Notes: generated by a model not told the origin, from the sequence alone. A stretch of DNA of 64,000 nt from Luteibacter aegosomatis (GCF_023078455.1 NZ_CP095740.1:4142001-4206000); one strand, 5' to 3'; counted from the stretch's first letter, positions 8,382-17,284 are shown. A program made the numbers and translations.

Positions 8382-9505
8382 GGCGTAGTCCCCTGCGGGG
8401 CGCCGGCGGCGCTCGACGCGGGCGCGGGTGCCGCCGTGTCCTTGAGCGCATGCACCGAACGCAGGTTGCGCAGTTCGCCCAGGGCGGCGCCGAGCTGCGG
8501 CTGCGGGCCTTTCGTCTTGCCGGCGAGCAACGCGGCGATGCGCGCACGAACATCGCGCACGTCGGGCGACGCGGGATCGAAACGGGCGGCGAGGCTCGCA
8601 TCCACGCGCTCGAGCGCGGCCTTGCGACCGGCATCGTCGTACGCGAGCACGGCGGATTCCGCGTGGGCGACGTCGAGCGCGGCGAGTTCGCGGGCGATGC
8701 GCTCGTCGGCCAGGCCGAGCGGCGTGCCGTCGTCGTGGCTCACCTTCACGATGCTGCCGAGCGCGTCGCCGGCGCGCTGCCAGAAATCGCGCTCGCCCTG
8801 CCGCGGCTTGTCGTCGGGGTTTTTCAGCGGAAGCGTGGGAATGCGGGCGCGCAGGTCGGCCAGGGTGGCGAGGTCGGTCGCGCGCGACGCGGGCTCGATC
8901 GCGACGAGGGCCTCGCGCTCCGCGCCGAGGCTGCGCCGCACGGCGGCGAATGCGCTGTCGTTGACGGCGGCCAGCGTCGTGTCGGCGAGGTCGTAGGCGG
9001 CCAGGGCGCCGGACGCGTCGCCGAACAGGGCGAACCGCTCCTTGGCCATGCGAAGCAGCGATTCGGCCTCGTCGAGCAGCATCGCGTCGTGGCCGCTGAG
9101 GCTGCGCTCGGACAGGTTGGCGACCGCGTCTTCGAGGTTCTTCGTGCGCTCGGACACGCCCAGCATTTCCTCGCGTGCCGAACGGTTCACACCGTCGGCG
9201 TCGCTCACACGGCGACGCAACGTGGCGTTTTCCTCGGTGAGCGCGGCCACCTGCGTGCGCAGTTCGCCCACCTGCCCGCCCAGGCCGTTGGCGGCACCCA
9301 GTTCGGCGCGCATGTTCCAGACCATCCAGCCCGTGTAACCCGCCGCGCCCAGCGCCGCGAGGGAAAGCAGGATGCTCACCGCCAGCGCGCCGCCGCCACG
9401 GCGGGGCGCGGCTGTAGGTGGCTTCGCCGGGCGGCGCGAGGCGGCGTCGGCGGCCGGGGCCGGCGTGGCCGGGGCGGTATCGGTCGATGGGGTCTCGGTC
9501 GTCAT
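8378..9505 (-). CDS. hemX: HemX-like membrane protein
   Basis: HemX family protein usually found between hemD and hemY. An N-terminal Ala/Pro/Thr-rich segment precedes one membrane helix (about 41-65, LAVSILLSLAALGAAGYTGW), then a coiled-coil stretch (about 70-140) and a helical periplasmic domain. Older annotations call this uroporphyrin-III C-methyltransferase, but no SAM-binding methylase motif is present, so a structural role is more likely. Start is ambiguous: ATG codons at 9514 and 9505 are three residues apart and neither has a strong ribosome binding site. Confidence 0.83.
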   Translation of the reverse strand: MTTETPSTDTAPATPAPAADAASRRPAKPPTAAPRRGGGALAVSILLSLAALGAAGYTGWMVWNMRAELGAANGLGGQVGELRTQVAALTEENATLRRRVSDADGVNRSAREEMLGVSERTKNLEDAVANLSERSLSGHDAMLLDEAESLLRMAKERFALFGDASGALAAYDLADTTLAAVNDSAFAAVRRSLGAEREALVAIEPASRATDLATLADLRARIPTLPLKNPDDKPRQGERDFWQRAGDALGSIVKVSHDDGTPLGLADERIARELAALDVAHAESAVLAYDDAGRKAALERVDASLAARFDPASPDVRDVRARIAALLAGKTKGPQPQLGAALGELRNLRSVHALKDTAAPAPASSAAGAPQGTTP

Positions 9506-9551
9506 GGCCCGCATGCTAGCAGGCCATACGCGAACGCACGGAAGACATCCC

Positions 9552-10322
9552 TTACCGTCGGGTGAACGAGATCCCCGAAGCGGCTTCGAGCAGGTCGGCG
9601 GGCAGTGCCGACTTGGCCACCGTCACCCGCTCGAAACCGGCGTGTTTTGCGATTTCTCTCAACCGGTCGCTGCTGACCACCGCCACCGCCTGCACGAGCC
9701 GGCGCCAGGCCGGGGCGATGAGCGCGCGTTGCAGGTGCTCCAGGGCCTCGGCGCTGGAAATCAGCACGGCGGAACGCTTGCCCAGCTTGAGCAAGGGATC
9801 GATGTGGCGCCGGTCGATGCGTGGCGCCACGCGGTGGTAGACGTGGATCTCCTCCAACAGCGCCCCCCGCGCGACCAGTTGCTCGCGCAGCACGCCCCGT
9901 CCGCCCGGTGCCCCGATGAGGGCGATGCGGCGGCCGGCGATGCCGTTCATCTCGGGCATGCCGAGCACGCCCTCACTGTCCTGCCGGTTTTCCGGGAAGC
10001 GGACCTCGGCGACGTCGACCACCTTCAACGCGCGCGCCGTACCCCGCCCGACGGCCACCACCGTGGCACGCGTGACCAGGGGCAGGAGGTCGGCGGCGAA
10101 ACGCACGGCGGCCGGGCTGGTGAAGACGAGCATGTCGCCTTCCAACGCCGAACGCAGCGCCGCGTGGGTGGCCGAGGCATCGGCCGTGGCGCGCAGCGAG
10201 AGTCCGGGCACCGCCACCGGGATGCCTCCGAGCTTGCGTACGCGACGGGAGAGCGGACCGGCGGTGCCGGCGGGACGGGTGATGACGACCGTAACGTTGC
10301 GTAGGGGCTGGGAGCGGCTCAC
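9552..10322 (-). CDS. hemD: Uroporphyrinogen-III synthase
   Basis: Cyclises hydroxymethylbilane to uroporphyrinogen III, the common precursor of haem, sirohaem and cobalamin. The 256 residues show the two-lobed Rossmann-like pattern with VVITRPAGTAGPLSRR at the start, TSPAAVRF in the first lobe and LISSAEALEHL in the second; identity among HemD proteins is always low. I chose the GTG at 10322 because GCAGGA lies seven bases upstream and translation begins directly at the first strand; an in-frame ATG at 10379 would add 19 unsupported residues. hemC is not in the window. Confidence 0.88.
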   Translation of the reverse strand: MSRSQPLRNVTVVITRPAGTAGPLSRRVRKLGGIPVAVPGLSLRATADASATHAALRSALEGDMLVFTSPAAVRFAADLLPLVTRATVVAVGRGTARALKVVDVAEVRFPENRQDSEGVLGMPEMNGIAGRRIALIGAPGGRGVLREQLVARGALLEEIHVYHRVAPRIDRRHIDPLLKLGKRSAVLISSAEALEHLQRALIAPAWRRLVQAVAVVSSDRLREIAKHAGFERVTVAKSALPADLLEAASGISFTRR

Positions 10323-10459
10323 GAAAGCATCCTGCGGGTGACGTTTCGAGCATACGTACATGCGGTCGATGGCACGCATGCCGAAGGTCTATGATTTTCA
10401 TCATCGCATGCGCCATACGCGTGCGAACGTCACCGGCACGCACGTAGACTGCGCCGCTT

Positions 10460-10924
10460 ATGACTTCTTCAGATGCCACCCTGCAGGCCCTCGAGCGTTT
10501 CATCCTCGACGGCATTCCCCTCGCCCGCGCCATGCAGGTGAGCATCGCCGGCTTCGACGGCGTGCACCTGGCGATGACCGCCCCGCTGGCACCCAACATC
10601 AACGACAAGGGTTGCGCCTTCGGTGGCAGCCTCGCCAGCCTGATGACCCTGGCGGGCTGGGCCCTGGTCGAATCCATGCTGCGCGGACGCGGCCACGATT
10701 GCGACCTGTTCGTGGCCGATTCCACCGTGCGCTACCTCGCCCCGGTATGGGGTGACCTGCGCGCCGAAGCGCGGCTCGCGCCGGGTGGCGACTGGAGCCC
10801 GTTCTTCGCCACGCTCGACGCGCGCGGACGGGCCCGGGTGGACGTCACCTGCGTGCTCCCCGGCGACGACGGCAAGCCGGCGGCCAGCCTGGAGGCGCGC
10901 TTCGTCGCCAAGCGCCGGGCATAA
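10460..10924 (+). CDS. YiiD C-terminal-type hotdog thioesterase
   Basis: A 154-residue hotdog-fold protein resembling the C-terminal domain of E. coli YiiD (FabY), a putative acyl thioesterase. Signatures are PLAPNINDKGCAFGGSLASL with the central helix at about 55-75 and the strand VADSTVRYLAPV. The N-terminal GNAT domain of YiiD is absent. Substrate is unknown. It is divergent from hemD with about 137 bases between the starts. Confidence 0.75.
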   Translation: MTSSDATLQALERFILDGIPLARAMQVSIAGFDGVHLAMTAPLAPNINDKGCAFGGSLASLMTLAGWALVESMLRGRGHDCDLFVADSTVRYLAPVWGDLRAEARLAPGGDWSPFFATLDARGRARVDVTCVLPGDDGKPAASLEARFVAKRRA

Positions 10925-10955
10925 TGGCCGGGCTTTCGACCCGACGGAACCCGCC

Positions 10956-11369
10956 ATGCGCCGCATTGCCCTGCCCGCCCTCGCCCTGCTGCTGGCCGTC
11001 CTGGCCGGCTGTGCCACCGACAAGCGCAACGAGGCGCTCAACAGCACGCTGATGCGTTACGCGTCGGCGATTCGCTGGGGCGACTTCGCCAACGCGCAGG
11101 GCTTCGTCGATCCCGACTACGCCACGGCCCATCCGATGAGCTCGCTGGAGCAGAGCCGGCTCGGTCAGCTACGCGTCACCGCCTACGACGAAGGCGCCGG
11201 ACCGCACCCGGACGGCCAGGACGAGGTGACCCAGGTCGTGCAGATCAACGTGGTCAACGTCAACACCCAGGCCGAGCGCTCGATCATCGACCGCCAGCGC
11301 TGGCACTACGACCGCGACAAGGGCGTCTGGCGCCTGATGACCGGCCTGCCGGACTTCTCGCCGCACTGA
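10956..11369 (+). CDS. Outer-membrane-type lipoprotein, unknown function
   Basis: Predicted lipoprotein of 137 residues: hydrophobic signal MRRIALPALALLLAVLAGC with lipobox LAGC (Cys19). The +2 residue is Ala, so sorting to the outer membrane is expected. The mature part is a small alpha/beta domain reminiscent of NTF2-like lipoproteins (LMRYASAIRWGDFANAQGFV, then a WHYDRDKGVWRL strand pair). The start follows the signal peptide; the longer open frame upstream is the thioesterase gene read in another frame. Confidence 0.78.
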   Translation: MRRIALPALALLLAVLAGCATDKRNEALNSTLMRYASAIRWGDFANAQGFVDPDYATAHPMSSLEQSRLGQLRVTAYDEGAGPHPDGQDEVTQVVQINVVNVNTQAERSIIDRQRWHYDRDKGVWRLMTGLPDFSPH

Positions 11370-11374
11370 ACCGA

Positions 11375-11380
11375 TATAAT
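11375..11380 (+). promoter_or_regulatory. Probable -10 box for the rhodanese gene
   Basis: A perfect TATAAT 35 bases before the rhodanese start codon, within the gap after the lipoprotein gene. No clear -35 box is visible at the expected distance. Confidence 0.5.
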
Positions 11381-11414
11381 CGGCCGCTTTACCCTGGCGG
11401 CCTCGGAAGACCCG

Positions 11415-11861
11415 ATGAACGACGTACTGCACAAGTTGCCCGAATTCGCAGGCAATCACCTGGCGCTGGCGGCGCTGTTCGCCGTCCTGCTGATCGCCCT
11501 GATCGCCGGTGAAGTCGGCACCCTGTTCCGCAAGTGGAAGTCCCTGACGCCGGCCGGGCTCACCCAGCTCATCAACCGCGACACCCCGCTCATCATCGAC
11601 CTCTCGGCCAGCGCCGACTTCGAGAAGGCCCACATCCCGGGGGCGAAGAACGTGGCGATGAGCCAGTTCGATCCGGAAACCCAGAAAGACCTCAGCAAGG
11701 CGAAGGAGCTTCCCGTGGTGCTGGTCGACAAGGACGGCCGCGGCGTGGGCAAGGCGGCCAATCGTCTGATCAAGGCCGGTTTCCCGCGCGTGTTCGTGCT
11801 CGACGGCGGTACCTACGCCTGGCAGAACGCGCAGTTGCCGGTGGCCAAGGGCAAGAAATAA
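11415..11861 (+). CDS. Membrane-anchored rhodanese-like protein lacking catalytic Cys
   Basis: A 148-residue YibN-like protein: one N-terminal membrane helix (about 16-33) and a rhodanese domain (about 45-143; LIIDLSASADFEKAHIPGAK and AANRLIKAGF). The active-site loop, normally holding a cysteine persulphide (for example YCxxGxRS), reads LVDKDGRGVGKAAN here, so no cysteine is available. It is probably not a sulphurtransferase and may act as a protein-interaction module. YibN-type genes are often next to grx-secB, which are absent here. Confidence 0.82.
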   Translation: MNDVLHKLPEFAGNHLALAALFAVLLIALIAGEVGTLFRKWKSLTPAGLTQLINRDTPLIIDLSASADFEKAHIPGAKNVAMSQFDPETQKDLSKAKELPVVLVDKDGRGVGKAANRLIKAGFPRVFVLDGGTYAWQNAQLPVAKGKK

Positions 11862-11878
11862 GCGGTATCGCGACCGAC

Positions 11879-11956
11879 TTCGCCGATACGATCGGCTCCC
11901 ACCCCTTCGGTAGCCGCCTTGCTACCAGAGGGGTGGGAGCCGATCGTATCGGCGAA
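11879..11956. repeat. REP-like extended hairpin, copy 1
   Basis: Near-perfect inverted repeat: arms 11879-11905 and 11930-11956 (27 bp), with an inner GGTAGC/GCTACC stem. The arm core GTGGGAGCCGAT...ATCGGCGAA recurs near 18.45 kb and 31.5 kb, the pattern expected of dispersed REP elements. It also closes the rhodanese gene as a hairpin. Confidence 0.85.
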
Positions 11957-11972
11957 TCCAGGTAGCCGGGAC

Positions 11973-13028
11973 TCAAAGCCCGTGAATCCCCGCCCGGCTA
12001 CGCAATATCTCCGCCAGCACGTCCGGCGCCAGCTCGAACGAGTCGAAATACAGGCGGTCGTCCGGCAGGCCCGACCCGGCGAAATGCTGGCGGGCCAGTT
12101 CGATCATCGGCGGCGGGCCGCTCATGTAGACGTCGAAGCCCGACAGGTCCGGATGGTCTTCCAGCAGGGCCTCGTGCACGAGGCCGGCGCGTATCCCCGC
12201 CTCCCACGCCGCGTCGATGTCCGACAGCACGGGCGTGAATCGCAGCCCCGGCATGCGCCGTTCCCATCCGCGAGCCAGATCGACGAGGTAGAGGTCTTCG
12301 GGCTGCCGCGCGCCCCAGTAGACGTGCATCGGCCGCCGCGTGCCCAGTTCGATGAAATGCTCGACGATGGCCTTCACCGGCGCGAATCCCGTACCGCCGG
12401 CCATGAACAGCATCGGCCGTTCGGAATCCTCGCGCGGCACGAAGGTGCCCAGCGGCGCCTCGATGGTCAGCCGGTCGCCCACCTTCAACGATTCGTAGAC
12501 CCACGTGGTGAAGCCGCCGCCCGGGACGTAGCGCACGTGCAGCTCGATGCTGCCGTCGTCCACGGGGCCGCTGGCGATCGAAAAGGGCCGGTGCCGGCCG
12601 TCGTCGAGTACCACGTCGAGGTATTGCCCGGGTAGCCAGTTCAGGCGCGAGCCGTCGACCGGCTTCAGCCAGACGCCCACCACCTCCGGCGCGAGCTCGC
12701 GCCGCGCCACCACCTCGACATCCACGCGGCGATGGGGGATGTCTTCCACGGAGGCGATCTCGCGCGCGCGGATGGCGATGTCGCCACGCGGCACGGCCTG
12801 GCACAGCAGGATGGCCCCGTCGGCGCGCGCGTCGGTACCGAGCGCCACGGGCGGGTTGCGCGGGTAGTCGCAAACGCCTTCGACCAGGACGGCCTTGCAA
12901 CTGCCGCAGACGCCGCCGCGGCAGGAATACGGAAGGGCGATGCCCGCGCGCTGGGCGGCTTCGAGCACGGTTTCGTCGCCGGCGGCGTCGAATCGCTTGC
13001 CGGACGTTGTCAGGGTTACGGTGGGCAC
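11973..13028 (-). CDS. 2Fe-2S ferredoxin/FAD-NAD reductase (AscD/RfbI-like)
   Basis: A 351-residue electron-transfer flavoprotein. The N-terminal plant-type ferredoxin domain has the CysX4CysX2Cys cluster in SCRGGVCGSCKA, with a later Cys in ILLCQA. A ferredoxin-NADP-reductase module follows: FAD-binding RPFSIAS and NAD-binding MFMAGGTGFAPVKAI-type motif. This architecture is annotated as CDP-6-deoxy-delta-3,4-glucoseen reductase in Xanthomonadales, but no CDP-sugar genes lie nearby, so the true partner oxygenase or dehydratase is unknown. I chose GTG 13028, directly at the ferredoxin strand VPTVTLTT. Confidence 0.85.
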   Translation of the reverse strand: MPTVTLTTSGKRFDAAGDETVLEAAQRAGIALPYSCRGGVCGSCKAVLVEGVCDYPRNPPVALGTDARADGAILLCQAVPRGDIAIRAREIASVEDIPHRRVDVEVVARRELAPEVVGVWLKPVDGSRLNWLPGQYLDVVLDDGRHRPFSIASGPVDDGSIELHVRYVPGGGFTTWVYESLKVGDRLTIEAPLGTFVPREDSERPMLFMAGGTGFAPVKAIVEHFIELGTRRPMHVYWGARQPEDLYLVDLARGWERRMPGLRFTPVLSDIDAAWEAGIRAGLVHEALLEDHPDLSGFDVYMSGPPPMIELARQHFAGSGLPDDRLYFDSFELAPDVLAEILRSRAGIHGL

Positions 13029-13034
13029 CGGCGC

Positions 13035-13040
13035 ATTGTA
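13035..13040 (-). promoter_or_regulatory. -10 box six bases before the reductase start (leaderless)
   Basis: On the minus strand TACAAT lies only six bases before the GTG start, with no ribosome binding site between. If used, transcription would begin at or next to the start codon, giving a leaderless mRNA. Confidence 0.45.
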
Positions 13041-13077
13041 GGACAATGCCGGATCGTTCACTGCGAAGACGCCGCCC

Positions 13078-13530
13078 ATGGCCATCTGGAAGCAATCCAC
13101 CGACCTCGCCCACATCAACGCCTGGAGCCGGGGCACGATGATGGAAACGCTCGACATCCGCTTCACCGGCATCGGCGACGACTGGCTGCGCGGCACGATG
13201 CCGGTGGATCCCCGCACGCGCCAACCATTCGGTCTGCTTCACGGCGGCGCGTCGGTGGTGCTGGCCGAGACCCTCGGCAGCACGGCCGCGATGCTCACCC
13301 TCGATCCCACCACCCATCTGGCCGTGGGCCTGGACATCAACGCCAACCATGTCCGCGGCGTGCGCGAAGGCCTGGTCACCGGCACCGCCAAGGCCGTGCA
13401 CCTGGGGCGCACCACGCAGGTGTGGGAAATCCGCATCGAAGACGAGCGCGACAAGCTGGTCTGCCTCTCGCGCCTGACCATGTCGGTCATCGCCACGCCG
13501 GGCGGCATGGACGCGGTGATGCGTTCGTGA
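13078..13530 (+). CDS. Hotdog thioesterase, YdiI/MenI-like
   Basis: A 150-residue acyl-CoA thioesterase of the PaaI/YdiI type. FGLLHGGASVVLAETLGSTAA is the hallmark helix with HGG, and Glu in the helix is the expected catalytic residue; VGLDINANHVR is the conserved second strand. Such enzymes hydrolyse aromatic or aliphatic acyl-CoA, including DHNA-CoA in menaquinone synthesis, but this lineage uses ubiquinone, so housekeeping acyl-CoA turnover is more likely. Its stop overlaps the next GTG start (GTGA), coupling it to the srkA-like gene. It is divergent from the reductase. Confidence 0.87.
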   Translation: MAIWKQSTDLAHINAWSRGTMMETLDIRFTGIGDDWLRGTMPVDPRTRQPFGLLHGGASVVLAETLGSTAAMLTLDPTTHLAVGLDINANHVRGVREGLVTGTAKAVHLGRTTQVWEIRIEDERDKLVCLSRLTMSVIATPGGMDAVMRS

Positions 13531-14471
13531 GCCCAGAGGCCCCGTACGCGGCCCTCTCGCCCGACGTGGTGCTCGCCGCCGTGGAGGCCACGGGCCTGTG
13601 GAGCGACGGGCGGCAGCTCACCCTCAACAGCTACGAGAACCGGGTCTTCCAGGTGGGGCTCGAAGACGGCGGCTTCGTGGTCGCCAAGTTCTACCGTCCG
13701 GGCCGTTGGACCGACGAGGCCATCGCCGAAGAACACGCCTTCGCGCTCGAACTGGTGGCCGCCGAGCTTCCCGTGGTGGCGCCGATGGCGTTCGGTGGCG
13801 AGACGCTGCTGCGTCACGCCGGTTTTCGTTATGCCGTGTATCCGCGACGCGGCGGCCGTGCGCCCTCGCTGGAATCGCCCGACCAGCTCGAATGGCTGGG
13901 CCGCCTGCTCGCCCGCATGCATGCCGTGGGCGCCCGCGAGCCCTTCCGCGACCGGGCCGTGCTCGACCGCGCGACCATGATCGACGGCCCCGCCCGCGCC
14001 GCCCTGGCCTCCCACCTGTTGCCCCCGCACCTGGCTGACGCCTATCGCGAAGCCGTCATCCGCGTGGACGACGCGGTGGCGAACCGCTTCGAGGCCGTGG
14101 GGCCGGTGCGTCGCATCCGTCTCCATGGCGACTGCCATCCCGGCAACGTGCTGTGGACGGACGTCGGCCCGCATTTCGTCGATCTCGACGATGCGCGCAT
14201 GGGCCCCGCCGTGCAGGACCTGTGGATGCTCGCCTCCGACGAGGCGATGTTCGACGCGCTGCTGGAAGGCTACGGCCAGTTCCGCGACTTCGATCCGGCC
14301 GAACTCGCCCTCGTGCCCGCGCTGCGCGCGATGCGCCAGGTGCACTACGCCGGCTGGATCGCCGAGCGCTGGCACGACCCGGCCTTCCCCGCCGCCTTTC
14401 CGTTCGCGGGCGAACCGCGCTGGTGGGAACAGCACATCGCCGACCTGCACGACGCCGCCGACGCGCTTTAG
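13527..14471 (+). CDS. srkA: Stress response Ser/Thr kinase SrkA/RdoA (YihE)
   Basis: Protein kinase-like enzyme of the aminoglycoside-phosphotransferase fold, 314 residues, protecting cells from stress-induced death in E. coli. Conserved parts: LTLNSYENRVFQVGLEDG near the N-terminus, Brenner motif HGDCHPGNVLW from residue 200, then FVDLDDARMGPAVQDLWML. In many genomes srkA is beside dsbA; here it is coupled to a thioesterase. GTG start overlapping the upstream stop; the longer in-frame extension has no support. Confidence 0.9.
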   Translation: MSPEAPYAALSPDVVLAAVEATGLWSDGRQLTLNSYENRVFQVGLEDGGFVVAKFYRPGRWTDEAIAEEHAFALELVAAELPVVAPMAFGGETLLRHAGFRYAVYPRRGGRAPSLESPDQLEWLGRLLARMHAVGAREPFRDRAVLDRATMIDGPARAALASHLLPPHLADAYREAVIRVDDAVANRFEAVGPVRRIRLHGDCHPGNVLWTDVGPHFVDLDDARMGPAVQDLWMLASDEAMFDALLEGYGQFRDFDPAELALVPALRAMRQVHYAGWIAERWHDPAFPAAFPFAGEPRWWEQHIADLHDAADAL

Positions 14472-14526
14472 CCACGGCTCAAGCGCCTGCGTCCATAATC
14501 GCCCGTCGCTTATCCAGGGATCACGC

Positions 14527-14970
14527 ATGCAATCGTTCCTCACCCGCATCATCGCCGTCTTCGAGATCGCCGGCGGTCTCTACGGTCTCGTCCGCCAGAT
14601 CGGCCACCTGCTCGGCTCGCGGATGAACGGCTTCGAGGCGGTGTCCACCGTACTGGGCGTGCTGCTGTTCGGCTTCATCCTCGTCGCCGGCGTGCTGCTG
14701 GCGAGCAACGACGGGCGCGGCACGCAGATGTCGGTCTGGGCGCAGTTCCTCCAGGTGCCGCTGCTGGCCATGCCGGTCTTCAGCTATGCGCTTTCGGCGG
14801 GCGCCTTCGCCAACCTCTCGATCACGCTCCAGCGCTCGCCGCGCCTGGGCTTCGACTGGGCCATCGCCGAGCATGGCTGGCTGCTGGCCCTGGGCGGGCC
14901 CTCGGCGGCGCACGTGGGTATCAACGTGCTGGCGCTGGTTTCCTGGCTGATCCTGCGATACGGCCGCTGA
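14527..14970 (+). CDS. Multi-pass membrane protein, unknown
   Basis: A 147-residue integral membrane protein with about four hydrophobic segments (roughly 5-25, 40-58, 73-92, 118-143). No conserved catalytic motif is visible. It starts 55 bases after srkA and ends 18 bases before the rRNA methyltransferase, so it may be co-transcribed with both. Function unknown. Confidence 0.7.
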   Translation: MQSFLTRIIAVFEIAGGLYGLVRQIGHLLGSRMNGFEAVSTVLGVLLFGFILVAGVLLASNDGRGTQMSVWAQFLQVPLLAMPVFSYALSAGAFANLSITLQRSPRLGFDWAIAEHGWLLALGGPSAAHVGINVLALVSWLILRYGR

Positions 14971-14988
14971 GGCCGGTATCATTCACCG

Positions 14989-16158
14989 ATGAATACCCCC
15001 GCTTCCCCCGTCATCCAGCTCAAGTCCGACCGTACGCCCGGCCACCCGTGGGTCTGGTCCGCCCAGGTCGTCAAACCGGCCGAACGCATCCCGCCCGGCA
15101 GCGTGGTGGAGGTGGTCGACACCCGGGGCCGGTTCGTCGGCCGCGGCTTCTGGAATGGCCACGCGCGCGTCGCGCTGCGCATGCTCACCGCCGACCCGGC
15201 GGACACCGTCGACGCCGCGTGGATCGCCGCGCGCATCGCGCGCGCCGTGGAGCTGCGCCGCGACCTGCTCCGCCTCGACGACGCCAGCGACGCCTGGCGT
15301 GTGGTGCACAGCGAGGGCGACGGACTGTCCGGCCTCGTGGTCGACCGCTACGCCAACCACCTCGTCGTCGAATACTTCGCCGCGGGCATGTGGCGCTTCC
15401 GCGATGCCATCCATGCCGAACTGCTGCGCCACTTCCCCGGCGCGTCGCTGTACTGGTTCGCCGAACAGCACGTGCAGCGGCAGGAGTCCTTCGACGTGCG
15501 CTCCAACGACGCGCCCGAGGCCGTCGACGTGCACGAATACGGCCTGGCCTTCCATGCCGCCCCCGGCCTTGGCCACAAGACCGGCTTCTTCGCCGATCAG
15601 CGCGACAACCGCCTGCGCTTCGCCAGCCTGGCCCGAGGCCGCCGCGTGCTCGACCTGTGCTGCAACGCCGGCGGCTTCGCCGTGCACGCGATGAAGGCCG
15701 GCGCGCTGGAGGCCACCGGCGTCGATGCCGACGCCGCCATCCTCGAGGTGGCCCGCGCCAACGCGCGCATGAACGACGTGGACGCCACCTTCGAGCAGGG
15801 CGACGTCTTCGAATGGCTGCGCGCGGCCATCGCCGCCGGACGCACCTGGGATGCCGTGGTGCTCGACCCGCCCAAGCTCACCCGCGACCGCAACCAGGTG
15901 GTCAACGCGCTGAAGAAATACTTCGCGATGAACCGCACCGCCCTCGACGTGATCGCGCCGGGCGGCATCCTGCTCACCTGCTCGTGCACCGGCCTGGTCG
16001 GCGAAGGCGACTTCATCGAGATGCTTCGCCGCGTGGCCCTCAACGCCGGCCGGGACATCCAGTTGCTGCACGTGGCCGGCGCCGGCCCCGACCATCCGGT
16101 GGCGAGCAACGTACCGGAAAACCGTTACCTCAAGGCCGTGTTCTGCCGGGTCTCGTAA
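14989..16158 (+). CDS. RlmI-like class I SAM-dependent rRNA methyltransferase
   Basis: A 389-residue protein with an N-terminal PUA domain (about 5-80, HPWVWSAQVVKP) and a Rossmann methyltransferase domain. Motif I is VLDLCCNAGGFAVHAMKAGA and motif IV is VVLDPPKLT; a CSC motif (LLTCSCTG) follows. E. coli RlmI methylates C5 of cytosine 1962 in 23S rRNA, and this family shares that layout. The exact target position is inferred from family membership. Confidence 0.88.
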   Translation: MNTPASPVIQLKSDRTPGHPWVWSAQVVKPAERIPPGSVVEVVDTRGRFVGRGFWNGHARVALRMLTADPADTVDAAWIAARIARAVELRRDLLRLDDASDAWRVVHSEGDGLSGLVVDRYANHLVVEYFAAGMWRFRDAIHAELLRHFPGASLYWFAEQHVQRQESFDVRSNDAPEAVDVHEYGLAFHAAPGLGHKTGFFADQRDNRLRFASLARGRRVLDLCCNAGGFAVHAMKAGALEATGVDADAAILEVARANARMNDVDATFEQGDVFEWLRAAIAAGRTWDAVVLDPPKLTRDRNQVVNALKKYFAMNRTALDVIAPGGILLTCSCTGLVGEGDFIEMLRRVALNAGRDIQLLHVAGAGPDHPVASNVPENRYLKAVFCRVS

Positions 16159-16201
16159 CGTTCACCGAGCCTTGATCGATGGCCGGCACACACTGCCGGC
16201 C

Positions 16202-17284
16202 ATGTCCCGGAAACCCGTCCCCGAAGCCCTCGCGGCCGTCACCACGGAGATGGCCCACGCGAAAGCGGCGGGCCTGGTCTACGTGTGCGATACCGACGCC
16301 GGCATCACCCGGTGCCGTCGAGGCAAGAGCTTCGCCTACCTGGACGTCGACGGCCGCCGGATCACCGACGAAAACGTTCTCGCCCGGATCCGCTCGCTGG
16401 CCATTCCGCCCGCCTATAGCGAGGTGTGGATCTGTCCGCACGCGCGTGGGCACCTCCAGGCCACCGGCCGCGACGCCCGTCGGCGCAAGCAATATCGGTA
16501 TCACGCCGAATGGCGGTCGATCCGTGATCGCGACAAGTTCGAGCGGATGCTCGAGTTCGCTGCGATGCTGCCGCGTCTCCGTCGCCGCCTGCGCAAGGAT
16601 CTCGCCCTGCCGGGCCTGCCGCGTGACAAGGTGCTCGCCCTGGTGGTGAGCCTGCTCGAGGAGACGATGATCCGCGTGGGCAACGACACCTATGCGAAGG
16701 AAAACAACTCCTTCGGCCTCACCACGTTGCGCTCGCGCCATATCGCCGTGCGCAAGAACCGCATCGAGTTCCATTTTCGCGGCAAGAGCGGACAGTGGCG
16801 CGACGTCGTGCTCGACGACCGCCGGCTCGTGCGCGCGGTTCGCCGCGTGCAGGAGCTTCCCGGGCAACGCCTGTTCCAGTACGTCGACGACGAGGGCCAG
16901 CGCCAGGGCGTCGACTCGGGCATGGTCAACGACTACCTGCGCGAGGTGACCGGAGGCGAATTCACGGCTAAGGATTTTCGTACGTGGGGCGGCACCGTCC
17001 AGGCGGTCGCGGTGCTGGCCGCCACGCCGCTGCCCGATACGGGCGGCGAACGCGCGGTGAAATCCACGCTGGCCGCCGCGGTGAAGGAAGTGGCGGCCAT
17101 CCTCGGCAACACGCCGGCCGTATGCCGACGTTCCTATATCCATCCGGAAGTGCTCGCCGGCTGGCTCGACGGCGAACTGGCCCGCCGGGTACCGCCGACC
17201 GACGCGCGTTTCACCAGGAAGCTCGAAGCCTTGACGGTGTCGTACCTGCGTCGGCGCTTACGTATCGCGAAGCGCTCCCGTTAG
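16202..17284 (+). CDS. DNA topoisomerase IB
   Basis: Bacterial (poxvirus-like) type IB topoisomerase, 360 residues, relaxing supercoils by a transient 3'-phosphotyrosine. Catalytic residues appear in order: RVGND..YA (Arg), RGKSG (Lys), KDFRTWGGT (Arg/His region) and the nucleophile Tyr312 in CRRSYIHP. ATG 16202 follows a CGGCC-rich leader; an ATG ten codons upstream would add a non-homologous tail. Such genes are patchy in bacteria but common in Xanthomonadales. Confidence 0.92.
   Translation: MSRKPVPEALAAVTTEMAHAKAAGLVYVCDTDAGITRCRRGKSFAYLDVDGRRITDENVLARIRSLAIPPAYSEVWICPHARGHLQATGRDARRRKQYRYHAEWRSIRDRDKFERMLEFAAMLPRLRRRLRKDLALPGLPRDKVLALVVSLLEETMIRVGNDTYAKENNSFGLTTLRSRHIAVRKNRIEFHFRGKSGQWRDVVLDDRRLVRAVRRVQELPGQRLFQYVDDEGQRQGVDSGMVNDYLREVTGGEFTAKDFRTWGGTVQAVAVLAATPLPDTGGERAVKSTLAAAVKEVAAILGNTPAVCRRSYIHPEVLAGWLDGELARRVPPTDARFTRKLEALTVSYLRRRLRIAKRSR

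Noticed and set aside
8378..9514. Annotation of hemX as uroporphyrin-III methyltransferase
   Set aside because: No SAM-binding motif; the protein is a membrane-anchored coiled-coil protein.
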